64,000 nucleotides of DNA, from positions 1,812,287-1,876,286 of the forward strand of contig JADWOT020000009.1 in assembly GCA_036345935.2 (NCBI GenBank). The letters are read 5' to 3'. Below the pieces are notes generated by a model that was not told where the DNA came from, ran no database searches, and was given only the letters and a program-made list of their open reading frames with translations. The DNA comes from Taenia hydatigena (Eukaryota; Platyhelminthes; Cestoda; Cyclophyllidea; Taeniidae). Below are positions 1-13,046 of the stretch, piece by piece (position 1 is the first letter of the stretch; each line of letters begins with the position of its first letter). The position numbers and the translations under genes are program-made.

Positions 1-2663
1 AGCAACTGCACATTTCCTATGGGGGAACTAGTGTGCCTTTACAGTCAGTGCGACACCCATCTCCCCTATTATAATATCGTCTTCACAAAAGTTTGCAGAC
101 TAACAACTTATTGAAAACCCCCCTCCCCTTAATTCCACCTAAATTCGTGGTAGGAAGTTCTAGAGGACTGATGGAGACGAAGGATTGTTATAAACCCACA
201 GAGAAGCTGGGTCAAGAACAATGCATATACACGAGCCATTACGGCTACAAGGTGGTGATTTAACTGCAAAAGCTGAAGAAAGTTAACGATTCTATGACGG
301 CTTACAGCACTTTCCATCGTCTCTTACCTGCTCCTGCAACGTCGGAAGAGATGAATTTACTATTAGTTGTTGCCAATGGCACATATTTGATTGGAGAATG
401 CCAAAGTCTGACTAATGTTTTGGTAATAGAACCTGTCACAAGGCCGAAAGGTAGAAAGAAGGGCTAAGAGCTCTTAAGCTGATTCTATAATTCGGGTCTG
501 TTAAAAACGTGATCTTCATTTAAAAAGGGGAACTAACCTAGCAACCGGTTGTGCTGCCCACCAAATAACAAGTGATTCTTTGAATGGAATAAAATTATAT
601 ACTCCTCGCGGTCACCGCTCCACCCTTTTGGGGGTGAAATGTATCAGGATGGAGATCTACTAGGGAAGACACAGGATAGTGTTTCGCATCAGTTTTACCG
701 ACCAGTTTTTTGGCACATCACCTTAAGGGCGACAAATTATCTGCGGATTCAGGAGCAATTTCACATGCTCCAAAGGTCCCCTCACCTAGCGCAAGGTCGA
801 GTTAAGGCTGCAGCAACCTGTCTGTATGTCGTTTATCTGGAGACTTTATTTCTATGTGGTTAAATTTTGGCCAATTTTACTCCACTATAGTTCCAGAATG
901 TGGGTGGTTTGGGTGGTTGAAAGTGATATTTTCAGCTGGAAGCTTGGTACATCCACAGATTTTCCACAGCCTGCAACGCGGGTTCGGGCCAAAAAAGCCC
1001 TCACAAATCTAAAATACCATTTTCCACTCTGCCTGAGTCACCAGCGCTTGACAGGTGAAACTTTACCGGTGGTAAATGCCAACCTGCTTCCTTTAAGTCT
1101 GACGGTTTACATTCAGTAAACTCCGAAGGTGCCAGCTAAGTTGCGTTGAAAATGTCACCTGCATTTGAAAGAAGAGGTTCAACATATCTACCGGTTGTGT
1201 TATCTGACAAATAGCAAATAAATATTTAAGCGAGTTTAAGATGTTTCAGATTTCTGACATTGAAAATGTCTTCAGTTGCCTTCGATACTGAATGGCAACT
1301 GACACTTCCACATGAAATATAAGAAATGATGTAAATGGACCGAAAGTGAGGCCTCCGCCTGAACGTTCACGACCAAACTCAGTGTCTGCCTTCCAGCGAA
1401 GATAGGATATGAAATGCGAGGGTGTGGTAAATACCATCTACTTCATTTCCAAATAAGGAAATCGGCCTTGCAATGATCCGCTTTCGCGCAAGAAGGATTC
1501 ACCCCAACACTGGCAGTAATGATCAGTGACCAGTGATGGCATGAAGGCATGAATGGCACTCAACGTTCGTTTCTTTCTTTAAACTGTCAAACCATTGTCC
1601 TGCTTCGATTCCCGACCCGATGTGGCTTACTCTTTCGCTGAGATGGTTCTGCTTTTAAGCATTGGATACGTATAATGCATCCTCGTGCACATCGTCATCA
1701 CTATCATCATCATCAAAACAACCATCGCCACCGCCATAGGTCACTCAACGAATGTAATTGCCAAAAGTCAGCTCGATGACATTCGAATTGGCTCGGAGTG
1801 ACTAGTAATCTTGCTGTCATTCGATCCTGTTGATGTTCCACAGCCTTAGAGATGAAGTTCTGCCCATTTTCTGGGAAGGAGGGGAAAGGGCACAAAGCTA
1901 CTTTGCTCGAAATAAACACGTGTCGTCAGCACGCCTCACATCATAAGCTCAATTTCCTTTCAATAAGTACGTGTAGTGCTTCCCAAATCACTGGTTTTCA
2001 TTGCAAGCCGACTTCATCAGTGTGAAGGTCACCTTGACGGCAAAAGACAAGCCACGCCACCTGCAACCACCAAACCGCTAATCGGTCAAGAATGCAGTGC
2101 TTCACGTGATGAACGACGTGACTTGGACTTCAGAGAGCGCTATTCACGCACAGCTCAAAACCTATCACATACACCCACCATCAAACGGGTCTTTCTGCTC
2201 TGCTTACCCGCCCGTTCTAGTTTGGAGTGAACCGAACACCATCGCCTTTGTTTAGCTCCTCTATCTACATTAGCTTTAGCGCCGTTTCTCCATTCGCAAT
2301 GCGTCCCGTTGTCTATGTTTCATTAAACTTGGTAGGCGCTGTTGGAGTATTCCAAAGTTTATCAACACGTTGTGCAGAAATCTATCTCGCCTATAACACT
2401 GTTTAGATGTTCCTCAGAGGCGATACTTAGTTATCTCTCGCGTCAGCCTCTGCCTTGGCTAAAGCATGCCTACCTCACTCAATCACTTATTCAATGATCA
2501 CATATACACCAGGCATGGCATCTTCGCTTCTGTTTTCGTTCATCCAACCCGGGCAATTCTATGCGCTCACTACGTAGACCAATGGATTTTCGGGGAAATC
2601 CTGGCACATTTCACCTGTACTTGAACTCTACACCTAAGCGAGCACGAAAATTAAATTAATGGC
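1..2663. other. no gene recognised
   Basis: Short open frames occur on both strands (the longest is 84 codons at 1976-2230, plus), but none has a recognisable domain, a sensible splice context or a family resemblance. I treat the stretch as intergenic. The only visible low-complexity tract is a short ATC-rich run near 1690-1715. Confidence 0.5.
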
Positions 2664-2825
2664 TGGTGGTGGTGGTGGTGGTGGTGGTGGTGGTGGTGGT
2701 GGTGGTGGTGGTGGTGGTGGTGGTGGTGGTGGTGGTGGTGGTGGTGGTGGTGGTGGTGGTGGTGGTGGTGGTGGTGGTGGTGGTGGTGGTGGTGGTGGTG
2801 GTGGTGGTGGAGGAGGAGGAGGAGG
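2664..2825 (+). repeat. expanded (TGG)n/(AGG)n microsatellite
   Basis: About 49 uninterrupted TGG units (2664-2810) are followed by five AGG units (2811-2825). The inverted partner copy near 40035-40060 carries only about five units of each, so the tract has expanded in this copy or contracted in the other. Poly-Gly, poly-Val, poly-His and poly-Pro frames across it are artefacts of the repeat. Confidence 0.95.
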
Positions 2826-3340
2826 ACTGCACCCCAATATCTGCCTTTAATTAGCCCACTCTCAGTCAATGCTGAGGTCCCTTTCCACTCTTCATCACAC
2901 TGCGCGAATATTGGCCTACCATCACCACCAGAGCAGTCATAGACACGCTGGCACATATCAGAGGCAACTCAAATGCCACGTTACAGTGCATCAGAGCGAC
3001 CCACCGATGACATTTCATATTCTGATGGTTTTCGGTGTCAACCAAGCATCAATGACTTGACAATGATTTAGCTCATTCAGATTCTACTGCCGGCTAACAC
3101 CGACAAAGCACTGCTACGTTCAGCATCGGACAACCACCAGAGAAAGTCGTTGGTGCGGTGTTTGGCTAGAGGAGTCTACCAGTTGTCGGCATGAGCGCAT
3201 TCATTCTGATGAGGCGTGGAGCCGATAAACAGCCCACTTTCGACTGTATTCAACATCTGCCGAGGGTAAAGTAAAACGACTCCAGTGGATTGACGCGTTG
3301 TTGTAGAGATTGCGTTTTTGAGAAGTTGACAGGATTCAGT

Positions 3341-3595
3341 TCTCCTCCTCCTCCTCCTCCTCCTCCTCCTCCTCCTCCTCCTCCTCCTCCTCCTCCTCCT
3401 CCTCCTCCTCNNNNNNNNNNNNNNNNNNNNNNNNNNNNNNNNNNNNNNNNNNNNNNNNNNNNNNNNNNNNNNNNNNNNNNNNNNNNNNNNNNNNNNNNNN
3501 NNNNNNNNNNNNNNNNNNNNNNNNNNNNNNNNNNNNNNNNNNNNNNNNNNNCCTCCTCCTCCTCCTCCTCCTCCTCCTCCTCCTCCTCCTCCTCC
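3341..3595 (+). repeat. (TCC)n tract interrupted by assembly gap
   Basis: A pure TCC/CCT repeat runs into 141 N (3411-3551) and resumes to about 3595, followed by a short TTCGCC hexamer run. The gap lies wholly inside the repeat, so its true length is unknown. The partner copy at about 39466-39515 has a fully sequenced GGA tract of only about 50 bp. Confidence 0.95.
3411..3551. other. assembly gap (141 N)
   Basis: A run of N inside the TCC microsatellite. Frames reported across it are meaningless. Confidence 1.
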
Positions 3596-4665
3596 CCGCC
3601 TTCGCCTTCGCCTTCGCTTCCGCCTCCCTCACATCGTCGTAGTAACACGAGTTTCGCAGCGACTTCTCCCAACTCCCCTCATCCACTGCAACTGACGGCG
3701 TCAAAGGCAGTGGTTTTGATCACAAGATTCGCCTGTGGTGCAATGTCACCTTATGGTTCTCAACACACCGATGGCGTTGTGTGCGTTCACTCGTTTTCTC
3801 TCAAAACGCAATTCCATTCTCCAGGGGCTAACACAACTCGCGGTTTCTTCTTGGACCCTTTTCCTTCGAATGCAGAAGGGGGAGGCAAGAAAGAAGAAGG
3901 AGAAATAGGAGCCTAATTGGTCTTTTGGTACCTCATAGATGGCATTTAGTGCTATGGTTGATTTGTGTTGACTTGCGGTGCTGATTTCTTGATGTAAGGT
4001 GGATCTCAGAGAAATCGTTATTCATTGTGACTGAAGCACGATTACTAGAGATGATGTCGGTTGTAGCAAAAGGACATGGAAGTGAGTGTGCTGGATGGGT
4101 AGTGGCGGGTGAATGGATGTACGAATGAGTAGAAGAATAAATTAATGGACAATTAGTCGTCCAATGAATGAATATTAACCGCATTTTGTTTTCACTTCTG
4201 TCGAATTTTGAATAATTGATTAATCCTTTGAAGGTCAACCAGCGTCAGGTCAAAGTTAACGCTTCGTAGGAGCAAATTAGCCTTTTCTCAAGCATTAAGC
4301 AGATCTAAAAACATCGAACTCTAAAATGAACCCCCCTTTTAAAAAATGTCAAATTTAATAAGCTTTCGCCAAAATGACTACATTTGTTGAATTTTTAAGC
4401 CTAACCCGTTCGAATCGGTTCCACAGTAGTAGTCAGTCAAAAAACACTTCAAGTGTCACTAAGTTTCGTTCCCTTCCGACAGCCCGAATCAGCCGCCACT
4501 TTTTGACTACATAAGCAGACTGTAGATTGGGGCGTATGTGGACTTAATTTCCACGACCTCAAAAGCACCAGCGCCTCACATCCAGCAAAAAGTGCCTACG
4601 TCACACAGAAGTACAACAACGCAGGCGATTTGCGATTCTCTCACCGACTGCGTATTTCAGTGGGT

Positions 4666-4675
4666 GCATAAAACC
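4666..4675 (+). promoter_or_regulatory. possible TATA-like element
   Basis: GCATAAAACC lies about 45 nt upstream of the ATG of the Cys/Gly-rich gene. If it works as a TATA box the 5' leader would be only about 15-20 nt. A TTTCAG acceptor-like site at 4655-4660 offers the alternative that the leader is added by splicing. Confidence 0.25.
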
Positions 4676-4716
4676 ACCCTTCTCAAGCTGAAGCTGTAAG
4701 GTGAAACTCTAGCGGC

Positions 4717-6477
4717 ATGGCCTGTGGATGTGGTTGTGGTTGTTGCGGTAACAACTGTTGCGGTTTCGACTGTGGATGGGGATGCTGTTGTGGTCGCTGG
4801 TACGTTGTTCGGGCCTAATATTCTCTTCTTCCACATCCACACTGATAATAATGATAGGCGGCGAGTATGACGCTTCGCTGGCCGGTTATTGCACGTCTAC
4901 TTCCACGCTGTCGATAATCAATGCCAAGGAAGTGTTCTGATTTCTTCCATTTTTAAAAAAGATGGCATTTTTGGCACTTAAGAAGCACGTCCGCTATGGC
5001 ATTGTTTAATTTTGCTTTAGTCTAATGACACTAGCCCAAGGTCGGATGTTAAGGGAATCTGATTGAGTAAACCCTTTGTTTGTTTGTCTGGAATTTCTAC
5101 ATATCAAACCAATTGTTCTAAAATTTTGTTGCTTGATGATCTTTGCTCCTGTCAAAACTGCTCATGAATGTCTTGGCTTTTTTGGTATTTTCTAGAAATA
5201 TCTCCCTAAATTCACCCTTTTTGTCCGTGGATCAGGAATTTCGAAGCCCTTCCCTCGGTATCGATTTTTTTACCCAAATCGTTTTCCTGTCAACTTTTCT
5301 TGTTTTCCAGAGGAGAATAATTGTTTCAAGAATTTATTTTTCTTCATCCTAGACCACTTTTCTGTGAATTTGCGATTCTCACTTTACTCGGAATTCTTTA
5401 TGTTTAAGCTGAATTTGGTTTGCTTGTCAATCGTTCTTCTGTAATTTTGGAATGTCAAAATTGATGTTTCTGACAAAGGCCATTAAGAATTAACTGAGCC
5501 TTAAAGCCGAGTGGATTTGAAATTGATTTGGACCTTAAAAAATCCGTTTGCTTCTATTCGATTTGTTGCCCTTTTCTTGTCCCTCCTTCAGTCAGTTCAT
5601 TCTGTGAAGGGGTTTGGCATTAATAAAAAATAATTGGAATGTTTAAATATTGGAGTGTATTGCGCAACAATAATGCGAACAGTCACTGAAAATTTTACAA
5701 GCTCCTGCAAAGAGAGTAGCTGTGAGGCTACGCCATGTCGCCGAGTAGCGTGCTCTGTAATCTAATGTTTGGGCTCCACCATTTCTGTCTTTTATGGGCT
5801 TTTCGGACACTGTGGCATCTTTTTTGAGGACTAAAATTGCTACATTCATGCCTTATTTTGTAGCATCAGATACTGCAAAAGAAGTAACTTATGTTACGAA
5901 ATAATTTCCCGTCCTTTTGAAAAAATATTTTAGCCCGTCCAGTTCGAAATCAGCTATTCCCATAACAAAGTGACTTCTGCCCCGCGAACTTTTAAAGGAA
6001 CTTTCAAATAAGGTAACCGTTTGCATATAATACGGGAATTCGGTGTAGTAAAGCAATCTTTTCTGTGACCACCGCTGTCACTTTATTTGTCCAGGTGTCA
6101 ATGTTTGCCAAGAGGGTGCAAAGTGGGGCGCTAAATATTGGATGAAGAGCTTTTTATTGCCTTCCGATTTCCCAAAAATACATAAAGGCCAAAATTAGTT
6201 CATTTTTATGTCTTTAAATCCAAAATCACTTTAATCAAAGTGGCAACAGAGTGATGATAATGCTTTCATCAATCTTCTGTGGGAATGCTGCGTTCGGTTT
6301 TATCAGTAGAGTGCCTGCACGTTTTCTTGCAGGGACCGAGGTTGTGGTGGTTGTAATTTAGACAACTACTCCTACGACGTAGGACCCGGCTGGCATGGCT
6401 GTGGTTATCAAGGCGGACATCCCTCCTACTGTGGATGCGCAGGCTGCGGACAGGGCGGTCGTGGTGGGTTCTGGTGA
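4717..6477 (+). CDS. small Cys/Gly-rich protein, two exons
   Basis: I propose exon 1 at 4717-4799 and exon 2 at 6333-6477, joined across a 1,533-bp intron (donor CGCTG|GTACGT, acceptor TTTTCTTGCAG|GG). Exon 1 ends with two bases of a codon and exon 2 supplies the third (TG+G, Trp), so the frame is kept to the TGA. The 75-residue product has about 17 Cys and 24 Gly, plus Tyr and Trp. The N-terminal part begins MACGCGCGCC and has CxC, CC and CCC clusters, as in metallothioneins; the C-terminal part (GWHGCGYQGGHPSYCGC) is looser and richer in Gly and Tyr. No signal peptide or membrane segment is visible. Both exons independently show the same very unusual composition, the main reason for believing the join. 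Read without splicing, exon 1 would stop after 33 residues. Metal binding or a cross-linked structural (eggshell-like) role are guesses; I recognise no family. Confidence 0.55.
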
Positions 6478-9400
6478 CACTGATTGATTGGATAATGGCT
6501 AAATTAGTATCGTGAATCTTTTGGCGTCAAATATATTCTCCTTTCTCTCTCCCCACTCTCCTCTCGCCTTTTTCCCCCGATTCATTCACCTGGAAAAGAC
6601 GAATTACTTCGGCATTGACCAATTGGGCTTGACTTTGTGAGGCTGATCAATATCCCAGTCAAGTGTCAGTCGCCATCATGGCAACTACTTCACGCATAGT
6701 ATGATATTAAACTTCTAGCAAAAATTCGTCTGCTTTGCTCCCATCGCCGTTCGCCTAGTGATAAGGCCTTGAGGCAAATATCAAGGCGACTGGCACCAAA
6801 AATAGCTCCAAAAGCACACCCATCGGAAAGTCCCGTAAACAAGGCAGCGACCAAGGTGAATGAAACATAACCCAAGGTCGCGTACTCGCGGGCTGGTAGG
6901 CAGCCAATGGGCGGAGGGCAAATTGCAGTCAGTGGCGCAGTAGCGCGCTTTCGCCGGCCGGTAAATCGCCTTGCCCCAATTTGCAGGCCTGGGCTTTGTC
7001 TTTTTAGTCCAGAAACTGGGCAAGACTAGCACTAATTTCGCACAAAAAAATCTTTTTGTTTTTTTTGGGAAGCAATTTCAAATTCAATCGTATTTTAAGA
7101 AGCGATTTGAAGGGCATGTGAGGGGCGTTATGAGTTTGAAAAAAGCTCGAATCCGGTGTGGGTAGTGCGTTTCAAAAGCCGCTCCCATCGCTTTCGCTAA
7201 GGACAACAGTGAGATGCTACAAATTCCAGTCTTCTTCAATAATTTAATGGAAGCTGTAAGAATATTACGCGCTTCTCCAACCTTCCTGGGGATTCAATAG
7301 GAAATGTTTCCCCTCTCTTCTCTCACCCCCATGCAAAACGCATTTTAGGTGGATTAGCGCGAGCCTCAGAATTTCAAAACGCCAGGCCTACCAACTGACT
7401 CATCAAGTAGCTAGCAGTTCTGTCTTCCAGAATTTAGGACACAAAGAGCTTTGCTCCTATCACGTCCGCAATTTTCGTTCGCCTCATCTCCGAGACGAGG
7501 CAGGCGAGGAAAGAAGGTCGGTTAAAAAACCTCGACCTTACTGCTCAACACCGTTGTAATGTCTCAGAAAGGGGAGGAGTCAGGCCAACATGGTACAGCA
7601 GGCTTAAGAGAACTGGACTGACCGACTGACTGACTGACGGCATTCAGATGCGTCTCAAGTCTTAAAATGCCTTTTAGAATATTAAAACGGGTAGTGGCAA
7701 CCGTAGATTAATCTACTCAAGACGAAGTTATTGAAGTGCTTGCGTCAAAGGGCATGGGGTCGGAGTTGATTTCTTGTTTTTTTATGTCAATTCGTACTTT
7801 AAAAATGACACTTTTGTCATATGTTAAAAAGATGTTTTGGTTTGCAAGATTTGTCACGAGAATCGTGCTTTTCTTCATAGGATGACAGATGTGCATTCTT
7901 TGATGTGATGAAACAAGTCTTTGGCAATTTTGATCAATCGATGCGAAAAAGGTGAGCCTGAAGGTATCTAGCGCCCTTGTCAATGTTTGGCAATGCGTTC
8001 CTGCTATTCTTGTGTGAGCTAGCTTCACAATACGCATTAAAGCTCATTCGATTTTTTCCCTCACCGTTTACCTCCATTTTATCGATTCGATCAGCTGCCT
8101 ATCACCAGTCTATTCGTAGTTGACGTGAGATCGATGGAAACGGTGGAAACGATTGGGTGAAAAAATGGACTGTGAAGCAAGCACACAATGATGAGAAGTA
8201 GTATTTTTAGTGCTGATTTGGAAATAAATATCGGGCTTCTTTCTACGGCTAAGTTTTTATTTTAAGGTCAATTTTTTTTCCAATCTCAATCTTCAAAGTG
8301 TTTCTAATATTCTTGGCATAAAGTGGAAATCATTTGGCAATCCGATTGATGATAATAATAATAACAACAGTTATCTGGTAAAAAAAAAAACACTATTTTA
8401 GAGTTTTGTGGATCTTTTGCATAATCTTGAAAATTCAAAAGCGACCGGGAAAAGGTTTTTCAAAAACGGCGGGAGAAAAACTGTTAGCAATCACAAAAGG
8501 TGATAAAATTGTTAACCAGATGGTCTCAACTTGTAAAAGCCTGTGGATTTTCTGTTCCTCACAGTTTTATAGCCCTTTTATCGATTTTAAGGGCACGCCA
8601 GAGTGACAAAAGAGTAGCTGAATTTGCTCGACAAATTGTGCCTACTTGTTGTTATCGCCTAAGTTAAATGCGATAATAAAGTGCGGTAGAGGGGAACCAA
8701 AATTTTTGACTGTAAATTAAAACATAATCCTTAAATTTCTTTTTAAAAATGATAGCCATCTGACTGCACTTTCGGGATTAAAATTGTGTCCGGCTTTTTA
8801 GTACATAATGGATGCCATTTGGTGTTGTCAGAGTAAAATTGGTAGAATTTATTTTTTGCAAATAGAATTTCTTTATTCTAGAAATTCATCTTCAGTTGCA
8901 TGATATAGAAACGTTGAGGAAATGGTGTAAGAAACTGTCATTAGTCAAATAGGTGCTTCTACTATTGACTAGATTGTCTTAAATTGCTTTTCAAAGCTTG
9001 AGTATAAGTACGAACAATGCAGACTAAAAGTGAATAAGCAGTCCAGGAGGTAAGTGCTGGGAGCATTAGAAGTACAAAGACCAAGGCTGCACACAATTCA
9101 TGTCTCACCAGCTAAATACCCTCAGAATAAACTTTTTACATGTCACCACGGTTAACGAGACCTACTAGACATAAAAGGAGAGGAAACACGGTTTTGTTGA
9201 AAAAAAGTAGAGAGAAATAAGGGTAGATTTTAATAACGGATAGCACAAATAAAGTGAAGAAATTGAAAAAAAGGATTAATATACTCTTCTAGACTGCTAT
9301 TTACCTCGTCCAAATAAAAAATTATCTTCCATTGCTAGTGACATCCAGTTCACTTACTCAACGCTATGAGAGGGATAAAAATGATTGTGTTTGAAACTAT

Positions 9401-11827
9401 CTTTGGTTTCCTTACATTAGTGTTACATAACATGGGATCGTAGGTCATGTCAGCGCGTCGGAAGCAAAGTGGAGCCCTAAAATGCGATCGCTATGAAATT
9501 CTAGTTATGTTCGGTACTGCTAAGACATTTTACTTTAGCTCTAATTAAGTAGTGTGTTTTTCGAGGGTAGAGAATTGCCGGCAATTTGGGTGTTTTATGA
9601 TTTAATCAATAGGTGGCATAATTTGTGCTAATTGTGTGTCACTATTTTATTCCAAGACTAATACAAACAACGCCAATTTTAGTTAAAAGCCAGTGAGGAT
9701 GTGGTTGACTACCGGTTGATGTGAAAGGGAGACTCCAACCAAGAAATGGATTAATTTATTCATCCTTCAATGAGCATCTACTGTAATCCCATGGATCGTG
9801 TTATGTGTGCCACAATGCCCCTGACTCGAGAAGAACATCCAACATTTTTAGCATTGGGGTGATTTGGAAAGTGATTTGGTGTAGCTGATCAGAACTTTGT
9901 CTACAACTCCAACAAATAGTTGTGTGAATGGTCAAACTACCACAAAAAATATCCTTTATTGATGCAAGGGTTTTTAAAAATGTGCTAAAATGGAAGTGTG
10001 AAGAGTGGCGACAGGGATTGCATGAATACAGCACCCAATTCGGTGGCTAAAATATGTACCGACTCAATTTTTTCGTCAGCCGTCCTTGAAACCTCCCTGC
10101 ACCCACCCAATTAACCGTTAACTTCATCCATAATCTGCTTATCCATTCATTTTTCAAAGGGTCGGGTCGGACAGAGACAAGAATTGAACTGTTCCTATTC
10201 GAACACTCAAGTACAAACAATTCATTTCCGTCTCCAAATAGGCCAACACTTGTCTGAATTCAAAGCCCTCTACCTCTACCGATTAGACTCCGTCTAGGCT
10301 TTTTAAATTAATATTGTTCAAATTCACCAAGAGTGTATATTTTAAATCCTCGGAGCTCAATATCTCACTCATTAAACAAAATGAGAGTTCTCAAAAATCC
10401 TAGTAGGTCACTTGAGGTCGAGCTAATGGAGTAATGGTTAAATTGGCGGTGTTGAATTTGGCTGCGGTAGCAAAACACGCCAATTAAACAATCACAATGC
10501 CTCAACATTTTAAATCCCAAAGGATGTGTTTTTGAATTAGGCCTTCTTTGGCAAGGAAGGGTTTGATCTGCTTGCCATTCCCAAAAGCTTATTACAAAAA
10601 AATTTAATAAAATCACGTTTTGATAAGCAATTTTCTTCTGCAAAGGGGTGCTAAAGGTTCGTTTTACCTTTGTGGGAAGTTGGGTAAACTAAGACGGAAG
10701 AAATCATTTCATTTTCGTTAGTATTTATCATGGTGACGGCAGAACAAACTGACATCTTAGCCATTTTAAAACCATTTAATTTGGTAGCCAATTGATTGGA
10801 CAAATAGATGAGTGAAGGTTTAGTGCTATTGAGGTTGTCTAGAAATTTGACTACCTGTACTTTTGACACAACTTGCCAGAAACGTTGTTGAGGCTGATTG
10901 CTGCTACCCTCGTAGGAAACGTCCGCAAATGGAATCGTGATGGCTGCTAAGTAGGGAGGAAAATCAATTGTGTGGCAATGGAGTGGATGGATTGCCCTCT
11001 AGTGGCAAGGTTTTACTATCAACAGCATCTAACCAACTAAAATAAATTGGCAAAGGGTGGGTACCGGGAAAAATGAATAAACCTCCTTTTTCTGCATGAT
11101 GTAAAGTTGCGAGCGTCAAAAGCCATGTGGTCTCTCTAAGACCTCTATAGCTGTACCGCAGTCACAAATGTGTTCTGACCGACGAGTGAATTATGAACCA
11201 CAATAGAGGCCTGAGTAGACGGCAAGGAGATGGAGGATGGAAGCAGCCGATACGGTAAATTGAAGACGTCTAGTAAGATGGATGGATGCAATCTACCCAT
11301 TTTAGCAACTGCTAAAATTCAAATTTAAACCTCTTAAAGCATAAGAGAAGGAGTAGGAAATTTTGTTTTGCAGGCTTTAATAAGAACCCTTATGAAATGG
11401 AATCATTACACCCAAAAGCTATTGACAAATGCAACCCTTCATCATTGCCATTCCTTGGTGCATGCACCAGTCCAGTCTAGTCCAGTCCACCTCAGACACC
11501 GTAAGTCAGTGGTACTGTGTGCCTGCGCGTGACTTTGTGCGCGCAACAGTGTGTGGTGCCGAACAAAGACCTCAGCAAACGAAGCCGTGAATATTTGCAC
11601 CCGCTGCAAACTTCAGACACAGTTGGTATAGTACTGAGACATCCAACCGCCCAACCACTCAGTAGTAATTCTTTGGTAAGGAAAGCATTTCAAAAATGCT
11701 CATGCATCTGTCAGAGGTGGCAATCCTCACTGTGATGGTTCCCAGCCCACCACCACCACCGCCATAGCAATTCATTTCTCTAATACGCCGCCATTTGAAG
11801 ACCGATTAGCTCTCTGATTCCCCTTGT
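6478..11827. other. no gene recognised
   Basis: Only short anonymous frames occur here. Minor simple repeats are visible: a GACT run at about 7615-7639 and an ATA run at 8350-8364. Nothing else stands out to the left of the inverted-repeat pair at 11.8 kb. Confidence 0.45.
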
Positions 11828-12141
11828 GAAGAAATTGAGGGAGACAAACTGAACATGAACATTTGTACTTGAAAGTCAGCGTGCACACGATGAATAGCCC
11901 ACACTCAACAGCTTTGTGGATTTGCCAGAACCGTTGGCAATATGAAGCAGCCTCCTCCTTGATGTTTCAAGAGTATTGACTGTAGTAGCATACCCTTTAA
12001 TGTCGAAAACTGAGGGGTGCTGATAGAGCATCAGTGAGGCAGAATGATGCCAAAATGAAGCAGGATAAAGTGTGAAAGAAGGAACGTCGTTTGTGGTCCC
12101 TAGTGAATGTTGGTTTTTAATGGGTTTTGCAAAATCACAAG
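11828..12141 (-). repeat. 314-bp inverted repeat, left arm
   Basis: Reverse complement of 13047-13360 with about six mismatches by eye and no indels. The inner 249 bp (11873-12121) are identical to the partner, and all differences lie towards the arm ends. On the minus strand the arm carries an open frame whose last 85 codons, ending at TGA, are the same as those in the other arm. I see no known protein domain in that frame. Confidence 0.9.
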
Positions 12142-13046
12142 TTTGCTGCTGGCTCGTATAACCGTTTCGAGGTTTCCCCAAGAGGGTTCGAGGGCCTTGC
12201 AGAAGATAGACCTGAGGCGAGACCAAGACAACGAATGATTGATGACCCGTAGTACATGAAACCGGTTTCGTTCCCGCAAAAATTAAGCAATAATAAAGGG
12301 TGGCCTTTCTGTCTTTGCTCTCACAAGCTAAAATATTACAATTGCGCCCAATCGGTGCCTTTTTGATGATGCATCGAAGTAACGGGATCGCAACGAGTCT
12401 TTCTCTCTCCTCCTTTCTGTTTCCTGCAAAGGCTGCAAACAGCAATTTTTGCTCTGGCTATAGAAGCAGCGACAGCAGTATGAGTCACGGTTTATCTCCC
12501 CGAGATATCTTCCCCTCTCCTACATCCGAAGAGACAAAGGCAAGATTGCTCCTCCCGGACAGGTTCTGGTCTAGACAGTAACAAACCTACGCGTAGTGGA
12601 GGCAGGACGACAGACACACGCGAATCAGTAATTACCGTAGCGGTACTAAGCAGGAGTTATCGCTTCTGCCGTGGCAGAAGCAGCAAAATCATTATTTCAG
12701 GTCATGAGTAGGATTCAGATAACAAAGATCTCTTTAATCGTCAACGTTTTGTTGTTGTTGGCATTGTTATTGTTGGATAAGCATGATTTAACTGTGGTAA
12801 CGGAGTCCTCTATTGCAGTGGCTATCATTGTCACGTATATGTGACGCCAGAATTTCCCTTCCTGAATCTGCACGTTGCAAAATTAGGCATACTTAATCAG
12901 TATGAGGTAAATTAGAAGCATCAGAGCCCTAAAGAGTGTTTTTAAGACCCTGGTAAAGGTGGAAATGATAGATACGAGACAGTCGATTTTGTTCTGGAAG
13001 CCCATACTATCTGAAACTAATGAAAGAAATTCTTGTCGTGTCGAGA
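12142..13046. other. spacer between inverted-repeat arms
   Basis: 905 bp of unique sequence. The minus-strand open frame of the left arm extends outward into it to 12445 (189 codons in total). No transposase-like or other recognisable coding was seen. Confidence 0.6.

Larger units (their letters stand above)
2664..3961 (+). repeat. long inverted repeat, left copy
   Basis: Apart from the microsatellites, this segment matches the reverse complement of 39100-40060 nearly base for base. The match runs from the TGG tract through the AGG/ACTGCACC junction and the TCC tract to the shared end TTTAGTGCTATGGTTGA, with scattered single-base differences. This copy is about 1.3 kb against 0.96 kb for the partner; the extra length is expanded trinucleotide tract and gap. 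No terminal repeats, target-site duplications or transposase-like coding were seen, so whether it is a dispersed repeat family or a segmental duplication is open. Confidence 0.85.

Noticed and set aside
2634..2956. Poly-Pro, poly-His, poly-Gly and poly-Val open frames
   Set aside because: They are every frame of one TGG/AGG microsatellite; there is no protein-like sequence at either end.
3250..3916. Poly-Glu, poly-Arg, poly-Pro and poly-Ser frames of up to 208 codons
   Set aside because: They cross a TCC repeat and a run of N, so the frame through the gap is arbitrary.
4716..4818. Unspliced 33-residue Cys-rich peptide as a complete gene
   Set aside because: The GTACGT donor and the in-phase, same-composition exon at 6333 explain it better as exon 1 of a spliced gene, though it is not excluded.
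11876..12445. 189-codon frame as a gene
   Set aside because: Half of it is inverted-repeat arm and the rest is unique spacer with no recognisable domain; the frame in the other arm starts differently.
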